Shown: positions 8,309 through 15,547 of the stretch, piece by piece
Layout of the letters: each line of letters begins with the position of its first letter
Position numbering within the stretch: the stretch's first letter is position 1
NCBI GenBank assembly: GCA_002321395.1
Contig: DCMK01000018.1
Coordinates: 1-20,884, forward strand
Direction: 5' to 3'
DNA from: Caryophanales bacterium UBA1624
Lineage (GTDB): Bacteria; Bacillota_I; Bacilli_A; RFN20; CAG-826
Length of the DNA stretch: 20,884 nucleotides
Notes under the pieces: model-generated
Told to the model about the DNA's origin: nothing
Seen by the model: the letters and a program-made list of their open reading frames with translations, nothing else
Database searches by the model: none
Position numbers and translations under genes: made by a program

Positions 8309-9480
8309 GAAAGATCCAAGAAAGCGACGCCATCTTCTACAAAGAATACGGCGATCTGAAACGCAGCCATTACTTCGCCCACGGGAGGATTGAGATCCTG
8401 GGCAACCACACCGACCACAACCACGGGCTTTGCCTCGTCGGGGGCTCGAGCCTTGGCATCACTTGCTCCGCCTGCCCCAATTCGCTGGATCTGGCGCGCA
8501 TCGCCTCCTACGGCTACCGCCCCTTCGAGATCCACCTCAGCGACCTGCAGCCCAAGGAAGAGGAGAAAGGCACGCCCAAAGCCCTCGCCAAAGGGGTCCT
8601 CTACGCTTTGAGGAAGCTCGGCTACAAGATCGGCGGCTTCTTCGCCTCCTGCTATTCCGACATCCCCTCCGGGTCCGGGGTCTCCTCCTCGGCCTGCTAT
8701 GAGTCGCTGATCGCCGAAATCGTCAACGACCTATATAACGGCGGGAAGATCCCCAATCCGGACCTCTCCTTCGCCTGCCAATACGCCGAAGTGGTCTTCT
8801 TCGGGAAACCCTGCGGCAGGCTCGACCAAATCGGCTCCGTCTATGGGGGAGTGCAGTACATCGACTTCAAAAACGAGGACGAGCCGACGGTCGAATCCCT
8901 CCCATGGGACTTCCCCCTCCGCCCCGTCCTCATCCTCACCCCCAGCAGCCACGAAGGCCTCACCGGGCTCTACGCCTCGATCCCCAGCGACATGAAGGAA
9001 GTGGCCGAGAACGTCTTCGGCAAGCGCTTCCTGCGCGAAGTCGACCCCGAGGAGTTCTATCGGCGCATCGCCCTCCCCTGCGTCGGAGTCTCCGAAAGGG
9101 CCAAGCTCCGCGCCACCCATTTCTTCGACGAGGACCGCCGCGTTTTGGAGGCTAGAAGAGCCATCTTGGAGAAAGACGAGGCCACCTTCCTCCGCTGCCT
9201 TTCCCTCTCCGGGGAATCCAGCCGGACGATGCTTGGGAACACGATGGTGCCCGGAAGGTACAAAGACTCGCCCCAAGAGGCCATCGACGTCGCCCGGCGC
9301 TATCTGAAGGAAGGCTCGCTCCGCGTGATGGGCGGCGGGTTCGCCGGCAGCGTGCTGGCCTTCCCTATCCCCAAGGAAAGGGAGGCCTTCCTCCGCTCCA
9401 TGCGCGCCTTCTACGGCGAGCAGAACGTCATCGAAGACGAGTTCCTCCCCGGAGGAGCCTGCAAAATTCAGGAGGAATGA
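8305..9480 (+). CDS. galK: Galactokinase, divergent GHMP-family member
   Basis: This 391-residue GHMP kinase phosphorylates galactose at C1, as indicated by its place between galT and malQ. Motif 1 is GRIEILGNHTDHNHG (residues 27-41) where classical galactokinases have GRVNLIGEHTDYN. Motif 2, the ATP loop, is IPSGSGVSSSA (120-130). The catalytic Asp is in PCGRLDQIGS (D174). Motif 3 is VMGGGFAGS (341-349). All catalytic elements are present, but the sugar-contacting Glu of the classical motif is Asn34 and the following Tyr is His38. Similar GNHTDH variants occur in Clostridia-type galactokinase-like proteins. It starts on the ATGA overlap with galT. The assignment to galactose rests on gene context as much as on sequence. 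Confidence 0.85.
   Translation: MRKIQESDAIFYKEYGDLKRSHYFAHGRIEILGNHTDHNHGLCLVGGSSLGITCSACPNSLDLARIASYGYRPFEIHLSDLQPKEEEKGTPKALAKGVLYALRKLGYKIGGFFASCYSDIPSGSGVSSSACYESLIAEIVNDLYNGGKIPNPDLSFACQYAEVVFFGKPCGRLDQIGSVYGGVQYIDFKNEDEPTVESLPWDFPLRPVLILTPSSHEGLTGLYASIPSDMKEVAENVFGKRFLREVDPEEFYRRIALPCVGVSERAKLRATHFFDEDRRVLEARRAILEKDEATFLRCLSLSGESSRTMLGNTMVPGRYKDSPQEAIDVARRYLKEGSLRVMGGGFAGSVLAFPIPKEREAFLRSMRAFYGEQNVIEDEFLPGGACKIQEE
9470..9475 (+). promoter_or_regulatory. Ribosome binding site that decides the malQ start
   Basis: AGGAGG lies 1 nt before the ATG at 9477 and 10 nt before the ATG at 9486. The first spacing is too short for initiation, so the second ATG is preferred, although the first would give the ATGA overlap common in this window. 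Confidence 0.6.
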
Positions 9481-9485
9481 AAACC

Positions 9486-10964
9486 ATGAACGATAACAAA
9501 CGCAAAGCCGGGATCCTGCTCGGCGTATCCTCTTTGCCCAGCCGCTTCGGCATCGGCGATTTCGGGGAAAACGCCTACCGCTTCCTCGATCTCCTTTCCG
9601 AGGCCGGGTTCTCCCTTTGGCAAATCCTGCCCTTGGCCCCCTTGGGATACGGGCATTCCCCCTATCAGCCCTTCTCCAGCTTCGCCATGGACGAGCTCTA
9701 CCTCGATCTGGACCAGCTTTCCGCGGAGGGGCTCATCGAAAAAGCCCCGGATTTCCACACCCTCGACCCCAAGATCGCCTATGAGGAGATCCGCGCCTTC
9801 AAAGCCCCTTATCTAAGGAAAGCCTATCGCGCGGAGATGAAGAAAAACCCCTCCCTTCTTGAGGATTTCTGCCTCGCCCATCCCTGGGCGAAGGAATATT
9901 CGGTCTTCGACGCCTTCCATTCCAAGCATCAAAGCTCCTGGGACACCTGGAGCAAGAAGGAAAAGGAGTGGGTCGAGGAGGAAGGCCCCCTGTCCAAAGC
10001 CAACCAGGCCGAGGCTTCCTACCGCCTCTACCTGCAAGCCAAGCTTTACCAGCAGTGGGACAAGCTGCACCGCTACGCCAGGAGCAAAGGCATCCAGATC
10101 GTCGGCGACCTCCCTTTTTACGTTGGATACGATTCCTGCGACGTTTGGACCAACCAGGATTGCTTCCTGCTCGATCCCCTCAGCAAGAAGCCGACCTTCA
10201 TCGCCGGGGTCCCGCCGGATTATTTCTCCTCGACCGGCCAGCGTTGGGGGAACCCGATCTACGATTGGGACCGCCTCCAGAAAGACGGCTTCCGCTTCAT
10301 CATCGAGCGGATCTTGGGCAACGCGGAGATCTACGACATCCTCCGCTTGGACCATTTCCGCGCCTTCGACACCTATTGGAAGATCCCCTCTTCCTGCCCG
10401 ACGGCGGTGGATGGGGAATGGGTCGAAGCCCCCGGGTATGAGCTCTTCGACGCCCTCTTCAAAGCCTCGCCCCATCTCAACATCATCGCCGAGGACCTCG
10501 GGGATCTGCGCCCGGAGGTGCTGACCCTCCGCGATCATTACTCCTTCCCCGGCATGAACGTCATCCAGTTCACCTTCCACGATTTCGAGATCGAGGGCAA
10601 AGGGAAGTGGGACGAGGAGAACTCGGTTTGCTATCTGGGCACCCACGACAACGACACCATCCTCTCCTTTTTCTATTCTCTCCCGGAGCAGGAGCAGGCC
10701 CGCTGGGTCTACGCCCTGGAGAGGAAGGGCTTCCTCGAAGGCACCATGCCCGAGAGGCTGATCGCCTATTGCCTTCAGAAGAAGGCGAAGCTCGCCATCC
10801 TCACCATGCAGGACATCCTTGAGCTCGACTCGGATGCCCGGACCAACGTCCCCGGCACGGTCGATGACCGCAACTGGACCTGGCGCATGGCAAGCTTCGA
10901 CGCCTTCCTCCTCCGCCTCCCCTTCCTGAAGGGGCAGATCGAGAAATCGGGGAGGGGCGCATGA
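9486..10964 (+). CDS. malQ: 4-alpha-glucanotransferase (GH77, amylomaltase)
   Basis: This 492-residue cytoplasmic enzyme transfers alpha-1,4-glucan segments between maltodextrins and releases glucose. The GH77 motifs are complete: GILLGVSSLPSRFGIGDFG at the N-terminus, IQIVGDLPFYVG, FIAGVPPDYFSSTGQRWGNP, RLDHFRAF with nucleophile D289, IIAEDLGDL with acid/base E336, YLGTHDNDT with D388, and RTNVPGT near the end. The length matches bacterial amylomaltases of the ~500-residue type, without the long N-terminal domain of E. coli MalQ. An alternative start at 9477 would add three residues and overlap galK. The stop overlaps the rimO start (ATGA). Linkage to galactose genes suggests a shared carbohydrate-utilisation transcript; a glucan phosphorylase or maltose transporter gene is not in view. 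Confidence 0.94.
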   Translation: MNDNKRKAGILLGVSSLPSRFGIGDFGENAYRFLDLLSEAGFSLWQILPLAPLGYGHSPYQPFSSFAMDELYLDLDQLSAEGLIEKAPDFHTLDPKIAYEEIRAFKAPYLRKAYRAEMKKNPSLLEDFCLAHPWAKEYSVFDAFHSKHQSSWDTWSKKEKEWVEEEGPLSKANQAEASYRLYLQAKLYQQWDKLHRYARSKGIQIVGDLPFYVGYDSCDVWTNQDCFLLDPLSKKPTFIAGVPPDYFSSTGQRWGNPIYDWDRLQKDGFRFIIERILGNAEIYDILRLDHFRAFDTYWKIPSSCPTAVDGEWVEAPGYELFDALFKASPHLNIIAEDLGDLRPEVLTLRDHYSFPGMNVIQFTFHDFEIEGKGKWDEENSVCYLGTHDNDTILSFFYSLPEQEQARWVYALERKGFLEGTMPERLIAYCLQKKAKLAILTMQDILELDSDARTNVPGTVDDRNWTWRMASFDAFLLRLPFLKGQIEKSGRGA

Positions 10965-12250
10965 AAAAACGGATCGCCCTGGTGAGCCTAGGCTGCGCGA
11001 AGAACCTCGTCGACTCCGAGGAGATGCTCGCCATGTTCCCCCCGGATCGGTTCGATTTGACCTCCGATCCCTCCTCCGCCGATTTGATTTTGGTCAACAC
11101 CTGCGGCTTCATCCAAAGCGCCAAGGAGGAGTCGATCGGCGCGATCCTCAAAATGGCCCAATACAAAGCCCGGGCCAAACTCGTCGTCACCGGATGCCTC
11201 GCCACCCGCTACGCCGAGCAGCTCCGGGAGGAGATCCCCGAAGCCGACCTCATCGTCCCCTTGAAGGATTACCCTGAGCTTTCCAAAAAGCTCGAGGCAT
11301 TGCTTGGGGAGGGCGGCATCCTGGAGATGAATCCCCTTCGGAGGGTCGTTTCCACCTCCTCTTATAGCGCCTATCTCCGCATCAGCGACGGGTGCAACAA
11401 CTTTTGCACCTTCTGCGCCATCCCGCGCATCCGCGGACGCTTCGTCTCCCGCCCCTACGACGAGATCATGGAGGAGGCGAAGAGGCTGAAGGAGCAGGGG
11501 GTCAAGGAAATCTCCCTCATCTCCCAGGACACGACCGTCTACGGGATCGACCGCAAGGAGGGGAAGGACATCGTTGCCTTGCTCAAAGACCTCGAAGCCA
11601 TCGGCTTCTATTCGATCCGCCTGCTTTACCTTTACCCGAGCGAAATCAGCGATGAGCTGATCCGAACGATCGCCGAAAGCAAAGTCATCGCCCATTATTT
11701 CGACGTCCCCGTCCAATGCGCCTCCGACCACCTCCTGAAGCTCATGCATCGTCATGCCGACGCCAAGGAGACCGTCCTCCTCTTCCAAAAGATCAAGAGG
11801 ATGTGCCCCGACGCGGTTTTGCGCACCACCCTCATCTCCGGCTTCCCTGGGGAGAATGAAGAAGACCAGAAGCTCACTTTGCAGTTCTTGGATGAGGTCT
11901 GCTTCGACAAGATGGGCTGCTTCACCTATTCCCGGGAGGAGGGGACCCCGGCTTACTCCTATCCCGACCAAGTCCCGGAGAAGCTCAAGAAGAAGCGGAG
12001 GGATGAGCTGATGAAGAAGCAAGCCTCGATCTCCTACCGGAAGAACAAAGAGAAGGTCGGCTTGGAGATGGAGGGCATCGTCATCGGCAAGCAGGGGGGC
12101 TCCTATTTGCTCCGTTCCTATTGGAACGCGCCCGACGACATCGATGGGAACATCCTCTTCTCACCCAAAAAGGAGCACGCGGAGGGGGACATCGTCCGCG
12201 TGAAGATCACCTCCGCCTTCGTCTACGACCTCCAAGGGGAGGAGATCTGA
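10961..12250 (+). CDS. rimO: Ribosomal protein S12 methylthiotransferase
   Basis: This 429-residue radical-SAM enzyme adds a methylthio group to the conserved Asp of ribosomal protein S12. The N-terminal UPF0004 domain has its three cluster cysteines in SLGCAKN (C12), VNTCGF (C48) and VTGCLA (C79). The radical-SAM cluster is CNNFCTFC (C145, C149, C152). A C-terminal TRAM domain spans about residues 365-429. SLGCAKNLVDSE, the absence of a Trp/anticodon-binding extension, and a length under 440 residues favour RimO over MiaB. The ATG overlaps the malQ stop, an unusual partner for a ribosome-modifying enzyme. No clear T-tailed terminator follows; the next 39 nt hold only partial inverted repeats (GGGC/GCCC and AGGAG/CTCCT). 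Confidence 0.93.
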   Translation: MKKRIALVSLGCAKNLVDSEEMLAMFPPDRFDLTSDPSSADLILVNTCGFIQSAKEESIGAILKMAQYKARAKLVVTGCLATRYAEQLREEIPEADLIVPLKDYPELSKKLEALLGEGGILEMNPLRRVVSTSSYSAYLRISDGCNNFCTFCAIPRIRGRFVSRPYDEIMEEAKRLKEQGVKEISLISQDTTVYGIDRKEGKDIVALLKDLEAIGFYSIRLLYLYPSEISDELIRTIAESKVIAHYFDVPVQCASDHLLKLMHRHADAKETVLLFQKIKRMCPDAVLRTTLISGFPGENEEDQKLTLQFLDEVCFDKMGCFTYSREEGTPAYSYPDQVPEKLKKKRRDELMKKQASISYRKNKEKVGLEMEGIVIGKQGGSYLLRSYWNAPDDIDGNILFSPKKEHAEGDIVRVKITSAFVYDLQGEEI

Positions 12251-12289
12251 GGGCTTGATGCGTCTAGGAGAAACTCCCCAAAAAACTCC

Positions 12290-12318
12290 TTGCCCTAGGG
12301 TATCCCCCTAGCTATAAT
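12290..12318 (+). promoter_or_regulatory. Promoter of the tRNA-Thr gene
   Basis: TTGCCC (12290-12295), a 17-nt spacer and a perfect TATAAT (12313-12318) form a sigma-70/sigma-A type promoter. Transcription would begin near 12325, 37 nt before the tRNA. Confidence 0.75.
12295..12311. repeat. Inverted repeat filling the promoter spacer
   Basis: CTAGGG (12295-12300) and CCCTAG (12306-12311) are perfect inverted repeats separated by TATCC. They lie between the -35 and -10 boxes, overlapping the last -35 base, where a repressor or activator dimer could bind. No regulator gene is adjacent, so operator function is inference. Confidence 0.5.
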
Positions 12319-12324
12319 CTTTTT

Positions 12325-12357
12325 CGCCGAACGAGTTTGTAGCGAGCTCGCGCGGCG
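12325..12357 (+). other. Hairpin in the tRNA-Thr precursor leader
   Basis: CGCCG (12325-12329) pairs with CGGCG (12353-12357) and CGAG (12332-12335) with CTCG (12347-12350), separated by a 2x2 internal loop and closed by an 11-nt loop. It starts at the predicted transcription start and ends 4 nt before the tRNA, so RNase P would cut just after it. It may protect or present the precursor. Confidence 0.5.
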
Positions 12358-12361
12358 TACC

Positions 12362-12435
12362 GCCCTCATAGTTCAGCGGTAGAACGGATCCATGGTAAGG
12401 ATCAGACCTCTTTTCGACTAAGGGTGAGGGCACCA
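12362..12435 (+). tRNA. tRNA-Thr(GGT)
   Basis: A complete 74-nt cloverleaf is visible. The acceptor GCCCTCA pairs with TGAGGGC. The D arm is GTTC-AGCGGTA-GAAC. The anticodon stem is GATCC/GGATC with loop ATGGTAA, giving anticodon GGT (reads ACC/ACU). The variable loop is AGAC, and the T arm is CTCTT-TTCGACT-AAGGG with one T-G pair. The discriminator is A and CCA is encoded. The gene is monocistronic, with its own promoter and terminator. Confidence 0.95.
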
Positions 12436-12446
12436 ATCGAGAATTT

Positions 12447-12473
12447 CCCCGGCAACGCTGGGGTTTTCTTTTT
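12447..12473 (+). terminator. Rho-independent terminator of tRNA-Thr
   Basis: CCCCGGC (12447-12453) pairs with GCTGGGG (12457-12463) with one G-T pair and a 3-nt loop, followed by TTTTCTTTTT (12464-12473). It begins 12 nt after the tRNA CCA. Confidence 0.85.
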
Positions 12474-12491
12474 ATCGGCCCCTTATTTTGC

Positions 12492-12497
12492 TATACT
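12492..12497 (+). promoter_or_regulatory. -10 box of a probable leaderless promoter
   Basis: TATACT is followed by CACCCC and then the ATG at 12504, so the predicted transcription start coincides with the start codon. The -35 at 17-nt spacing (TTTTTA, 12469-12474) is weak and lies in the T-tail of the tRNA terminator. No purine-rich ribosome site precedes the ATG. Confidence 0.6.
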
Positions 12498-12503
12498 CAC
12501 CCC

Positions 12504-13571
12504 ATGGAAAACAAAGGCATCATCGGCATCCGCATGCTCTCCTCCGCCACCAGCGTCCCCGGCCAAGGGGTCGGCAGCGCCTATATGGAGCAGGTTTCTT
12601 TGATCAAGGAGCAGAAAGACCTTTTCCGCGTCTATGAGAACAAAGAGAAGGGCATCGCCCAAATCAACCACGTCCACACGGTCAACCCCACCTTCCGCAT
12701 GAAGATGGACTCCCATCACGTCAACGTGATCTACGTCCATTTCCTCCCCACCACCTTAGACGGCTCGATCAAGTTGCCTCCTTTGGCGTTCTCGATCTTC
12801 AAGAAATACGTCGTCTCCACCTACAAGAAGGCGGATGAGATCGTGGTGGTGAACCCCGTCTTCATCGATCCTTTGGTGGAATTGGGATGCAAAAGGGAGA
12901 ACATCACCTTCATCCCCAACTACGTCTCCCAAAGCGAATTCCACCCCCTGAAGGAGGAAGAGATCCTGGAAGGGAAGAGGAAATATGGGATCGACCCCAC
13001 TCGATTCTCCGTCCTCGGCTGCGGGCAGGTGCAGACCCGGAAAGGAGTGCTCGATTTCATCGAAACCGCCAAAGCCCTGCCCGAGGTCGAGTTCCTCTGG
13101 GCCGGGGGATTCAGCTTCGGCAAGATGACCGATGGCTACAAGCAGCTGAAGGAAGCGATGGAGAAATCCCCCAAAAACGTCCATTTCCTCGGCCTTTTGC
13201 CCCGGGAGGAGATGAATCTGGTCTTCAATATGGCCTCCCTTTTCTTCCTGCCGAGCTTCGATGAGCTCATGCCGATGTCGATCCTGGAGGCCGCCGACTG
13301 CGGGAAGCCCTTGCTGCTCCGCGACCTGGACCTCTATCCCGGCATCTTCTTCTCCCATTACGATTGCGCCCACGACGTGAAGGGGTTCGTTGAGGAGATC
13401 AAGCGCCTTTCTTCCGACGAAGAAGCCTACCTCCATTACCAAGAGGAAGCGCGGGAGATCGCCTCCTTCTACTCCAAAGAGCACGTCGCCTCCCTGTGGC
13501 GGGAGTATTACCCGCGCATCCTGCGGAAGTGGGAGGGGAAGAAAAAGCTCCGCTTCGAGAAAAGCAACTGA
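12504..13571 (+). CDS. Glycolipid glycosyltransferase, GT4 (DGS/LafB-type diglycosyl-diacylglycerol synthase)
   Basis: This 355-residue enzyme most likely adds a second hexose to monoglucosyl-diacylglycerol, giving the diglycosyl lipid that serves as non-bilayer balancing lipid or lipoteichoic acid anchor. It acts at the inner face of the membrane. Seen: GQGVGSAYMEQ near the N-terminus (acceptor site glycine loop), VHTVNPTFRM, YVHFLPTTLDGSIKLPP, VVVNPVFIDPL, GQVQTRKGVLDF (R179, K180, donor phosphate contacts), WAGGFSFGKMTDGY, and the EX7E motif in SFDELMPMSILEA (E254, E262). This string of motifs resembles Acholeplasma DGS and lactobacillus/enterococcal LafB/BgsA; donor UDP-glucose versus UDP-galactose cannot be decided. 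The monoglucosyl synthase that usually sits next to it is absent from the window. The start is supported by the promoter spacing; no ribosome site is present. Confidence 0.82.
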   Translation: MENKGIIGIRMLSSATSVPGQGVGSAYMEQVSLIKEQKDLFRVYENKEKGIAQINHVHTVNPTFRMKMDSHHVNVIYVHFLPTTLDGSIKLPPLAFSIFKKYVVSTYKKADEIVVVNPVFIDPLVELGCKRENITFIPNYVSQSEFHPLKEEEILEGKRKYGIDPTRFSVLGCGQVQTRKGVLDFIETAKALPEVEFLWAGGFSFGKMTDGYKQLKEAMEKSPKNVHFLGLLPREEMNLVFNMASLFFLPSFDELMPMSILEAADCGKPLLLRDLDLYPGIFFSHYDCAHDVKGFVEEIKRLSSDEEAYLHYQEEAREIASFYSKEHVASLWREYYPRILRKWEGKKKLRFEKSN

Positions 13572-13586
13572 GAAAGGAACCAACCT

Positions 13587-14447
13587 ATGAAAATCGCCGT
13601 CACCGCCGAAAGCACGATCGATCTGCCGAAGAAGATGCTGAAGGAATTCTCCATCCGCACCGTCCCCTTCATGGTCTCCATGGGGGATAAGACGGGGTTA
13701 GACGGGGAGATCACCCCCGAGGAGGAGTTCGCCTTCACCAAGGAAACCGGCAAGCTCCCGCACACCTCCGCGGTCAATCCCTTCCAATACGAGGAATTCT
13801 TCGCCGACGTCTTGCAAGAGGCCGACCACATCATCCATTTCTCCCTCTCCTCGGGCATCTCGAGGGCATTCGAGAACGCGACCACCGTCGCCCATGAAGA
13901 CGCCTTCGAAGGGAAAATCGACGTCATCGACACCCGTTCCCTCTCCACCGGCATCGCCCTTCAGGCCATCGCCTGCAGGAAGCTCGTCGATGAAGGCAAG
14001 GAAGTGGGGGAGATCGTCCGCATCTGCCAAGCCCGCGTCCCCCATTGCCAGGCTTCCTTTTCCTTGGAATCGGTGGACAACCTCTACAAAGGCGGTCGGT
14101 GCTCTCTCCTGAAGATGGTGGGGGCGAACCTCCTGAAGATCAAACCTTCCATCTACGTCGAAAGCGATGGGAAGATGTACCCGGGCAAGAAGTACCGCGG
14201 CCCCATGGACAAAGTCGTCGCCAGCTACGTCGACGAAACCCTCGCCCGCTTCCCCACCCCGGACAAATCCTTGGCCTTCATCACCTATTCCACGGCCACC
14301 CCAGAAGCGATTGAGGCGGCGAAGTCCAAACTCCGCGAAAAAGGCTTCCAGCGCATCGAGGAAACCACCGCCGGGGCTACCGTCAGCTGCTATTGCGGCC
14401 CCCATTGCCTCGGGGTGCTTTACTTCAACGATGGGGCGGAAGCATGA
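13587..14447 (+). CDS. DegV family fatty-acid-binding protein
   Basis: This 286-residue cytosolic protein belongs to the DegV family, which binds fatty acids and, in Gram-positive bacteria, hands exogenous fatty acids to the FakA kinase as FakB subunits. Seen: the N-terminal strand MKIAVTAESTIDLP, HTSAVNPFQYEEFF at the family's TSQP position, LSSGISRAFENA, DTRSLSTGIAL, and the C-terminal lobe with GGRCSLLKMVGANLLKIKP and TYSTATPEAIEAA. The usual TSQPSP is changed to TSAVNP. A ribosome site AAAGGA (13573-13578) precedes the start by 8 nt. It follows the glycolipid synthase by 15 nt and overlaps the phosphoesterase gene by ATGA, placing fatty-acid handling beside glycolipid synthesis. No FakA gene is in view, so the FakB role is inference. 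Confidence 0.88.
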   Translation: MKIAVTAESTIDLPKKMLKEFSIRTVPFMVSMGDKTGLDGEITPEEEFAFTKETGKLPHTSAVNPFQYEEFFADVLQEADHIIHFSLSSGISRAFENATTVAHEDAFEGKIDVIDTRSLSTGIALQAIACRKLVDEGKEVGEIVRICQARVPHCQASFSLESVDNLYKGGRCSLLKMVGANLLKIKPSIYVESDGKMYPGKKYRGPMDKVVASYVDETLARFPTPDKSLAFITYSTATPEAIEAAKSKLREKGFQRIEETTAGATVSCYCGPHCLGVLYFNDGAEA

Positions 14448-15547
14448 AAAGGGAGCCGCGTTTCTGCCTTTTGTTCCTCCCTCTTTTGCTTTCTTGCTCC
14501 GGGGGAGGATCCCCCGCCATGGAGGAGTATGGTTCTGAATTGGATCTATTCTCCTCCTCTTCCACCCTCCGCGTCCTGCAGCTGACCGACATCCATTGGA
14601 ACTTCACCAGCGACATGGAGAAAGAAGGCGCCTATCTTTCCGCTTTGGTGAAGAACGCCAACCCCGACCTCATCATGACCACCGGGGACAACATCCTCTC
14701 CGCCAGCAAAGAGAATTTCTCTTCTTTGTTCGATTTGTTCGAATCTTTCTCCGAGCTTCTCAACAAAGACGTATACTACGGCCTCACCTGGGGGAACCAC
14801 GATAAGCAGGGCATGTTCGACCCAAGCTATCCCTCCGAATTGGCTCTAAGCAAACCCCATTCCCTCTATAAGGAAGTCGAGGATGATCTTTATGGGGAAA
14901 GCAATTACTTCGTCAACCTCAGGAAGGACGGGAAGACCCTTTGGCAATTGATCGCCCTCGACAGCAATTCCCTCCATTATTCCTTCCCCTCGTTCCAATA
15001 CGAATACGACATCATTCACCCCGAGCAGATCCAATGGTACGGGGAAGTGGTGAAGAAGGCCCAGCAGGAGAACCCCTCCGTCAAGAGCCTGCTTTACTTC
15101 CACATCCCCCTTTGGGAGACCCATTACGCCTATTCCCTCAGCAAAGGGGAGGAAAGCATCGGCTATGCAGGCGCCTTTTCCGGGGCGATGGAGGAGACGC
15201 CCACCCAGATCCCGGGCTTAGGGAAGACCCACGTCTACGCCGGATACCAGAGGACGACCCTGTTCCAAGTCGCCGAAGACCTGGGCAGCACCAAAGCCAT
15301 GTTCTACGGCCATGACCACAAGAACTCCTTCTGCGCGGAGTATTCCCTGAGCCCGGAGAAGGAGCCCATCGCCCTTTGCTATGGCCTTAAGTCGGGGCAC
15401 GGGTTGGCGTATCAGCAGGGCCGCATCGGCGGCAATTTGGCCGAGATCAAAGCAGACGGGGGCCTGGAGCTTTTCCGCTGCTACCAAGAATACGAAGAGG
15501 ATTATTCCTCGCAAAACGGCTACCGCCAGGAGAGGATGTTCCAATGA
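14444..15547 (+). CDS. Lipoprotein metallophosphoesterase (calcineurin-like)
   Basis: This 367-residue protein begins with a lipoprotein signal: a basic start (MKREPR), a hydrophobic core and lipobox LLLSC with C18, followed by a Gly/Ser linker. It would therefore be anchored on the outer face of the membrane. The calcineurin-like metal site is complete: LTDIHW (D49, H51), TTGDN (D82), WGNHD (N118, H119), YFHIPLWE (H220) and YGHDHK (H290, H292). It probably hydrolyses a phosphomonoester or diester outside the cell, for example a lipid head group, nucleotide or cyclic phosphate; the substrate is unknown. It resembles the purple-acid-like/DcrA-type metallophosphoesterases of Firmicutes. It starts on the ATGA overlap with degV and ends on an ATGA overlap with the membrane protein gene, so the two products may work together. 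Confidence 0.85.
   Translation: MKREPRFCLLFLPLLLSCSGGGSPAMEEYGSELDLFSSSSTLRVLQLTDIHWNFTSDMEKEGAYLSALVKNANPDLIMTTGDNILSASKENFSSLFDLFESFSELLNKDVYYGLTWGNHDKQGMFDPSYPSELALSKPHSLYKEVEDDLYGESNYFVNLRKDGKTLWQLIALDSNSLHYSFPSFQYEYDIIHPEQIQWYGEVVKKAQQENPSVKSLLYFHIPLWETHYAYSLSKGEESIGYAGAFSGAMEETPTQIPGLGKTHVYAGYQRTTLFQVAEDLGSTKAMFYGHDHKNSFCAEYSLSPEKEPIALCYGLKSGHGLAYQQGRIGGNLAEIKADGGLELFRCYQEYEEDYSSQNGYRQERMFQ

Noticed and set aside
12251..12289. Possible terminator after rimO
   Set aside because: Only short inverted repeats (GGGC/GCCC, AGGAG/CTCCT) without a T-tail; too weak to call.
12325..12435. T-box or riboswitch involving the tRNA-Thr region
   Set aside because: The element is a complete tRNA with encoded CCA and its own terminator. 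The leader lacks T-box sequence features and no synthetase gene follows.
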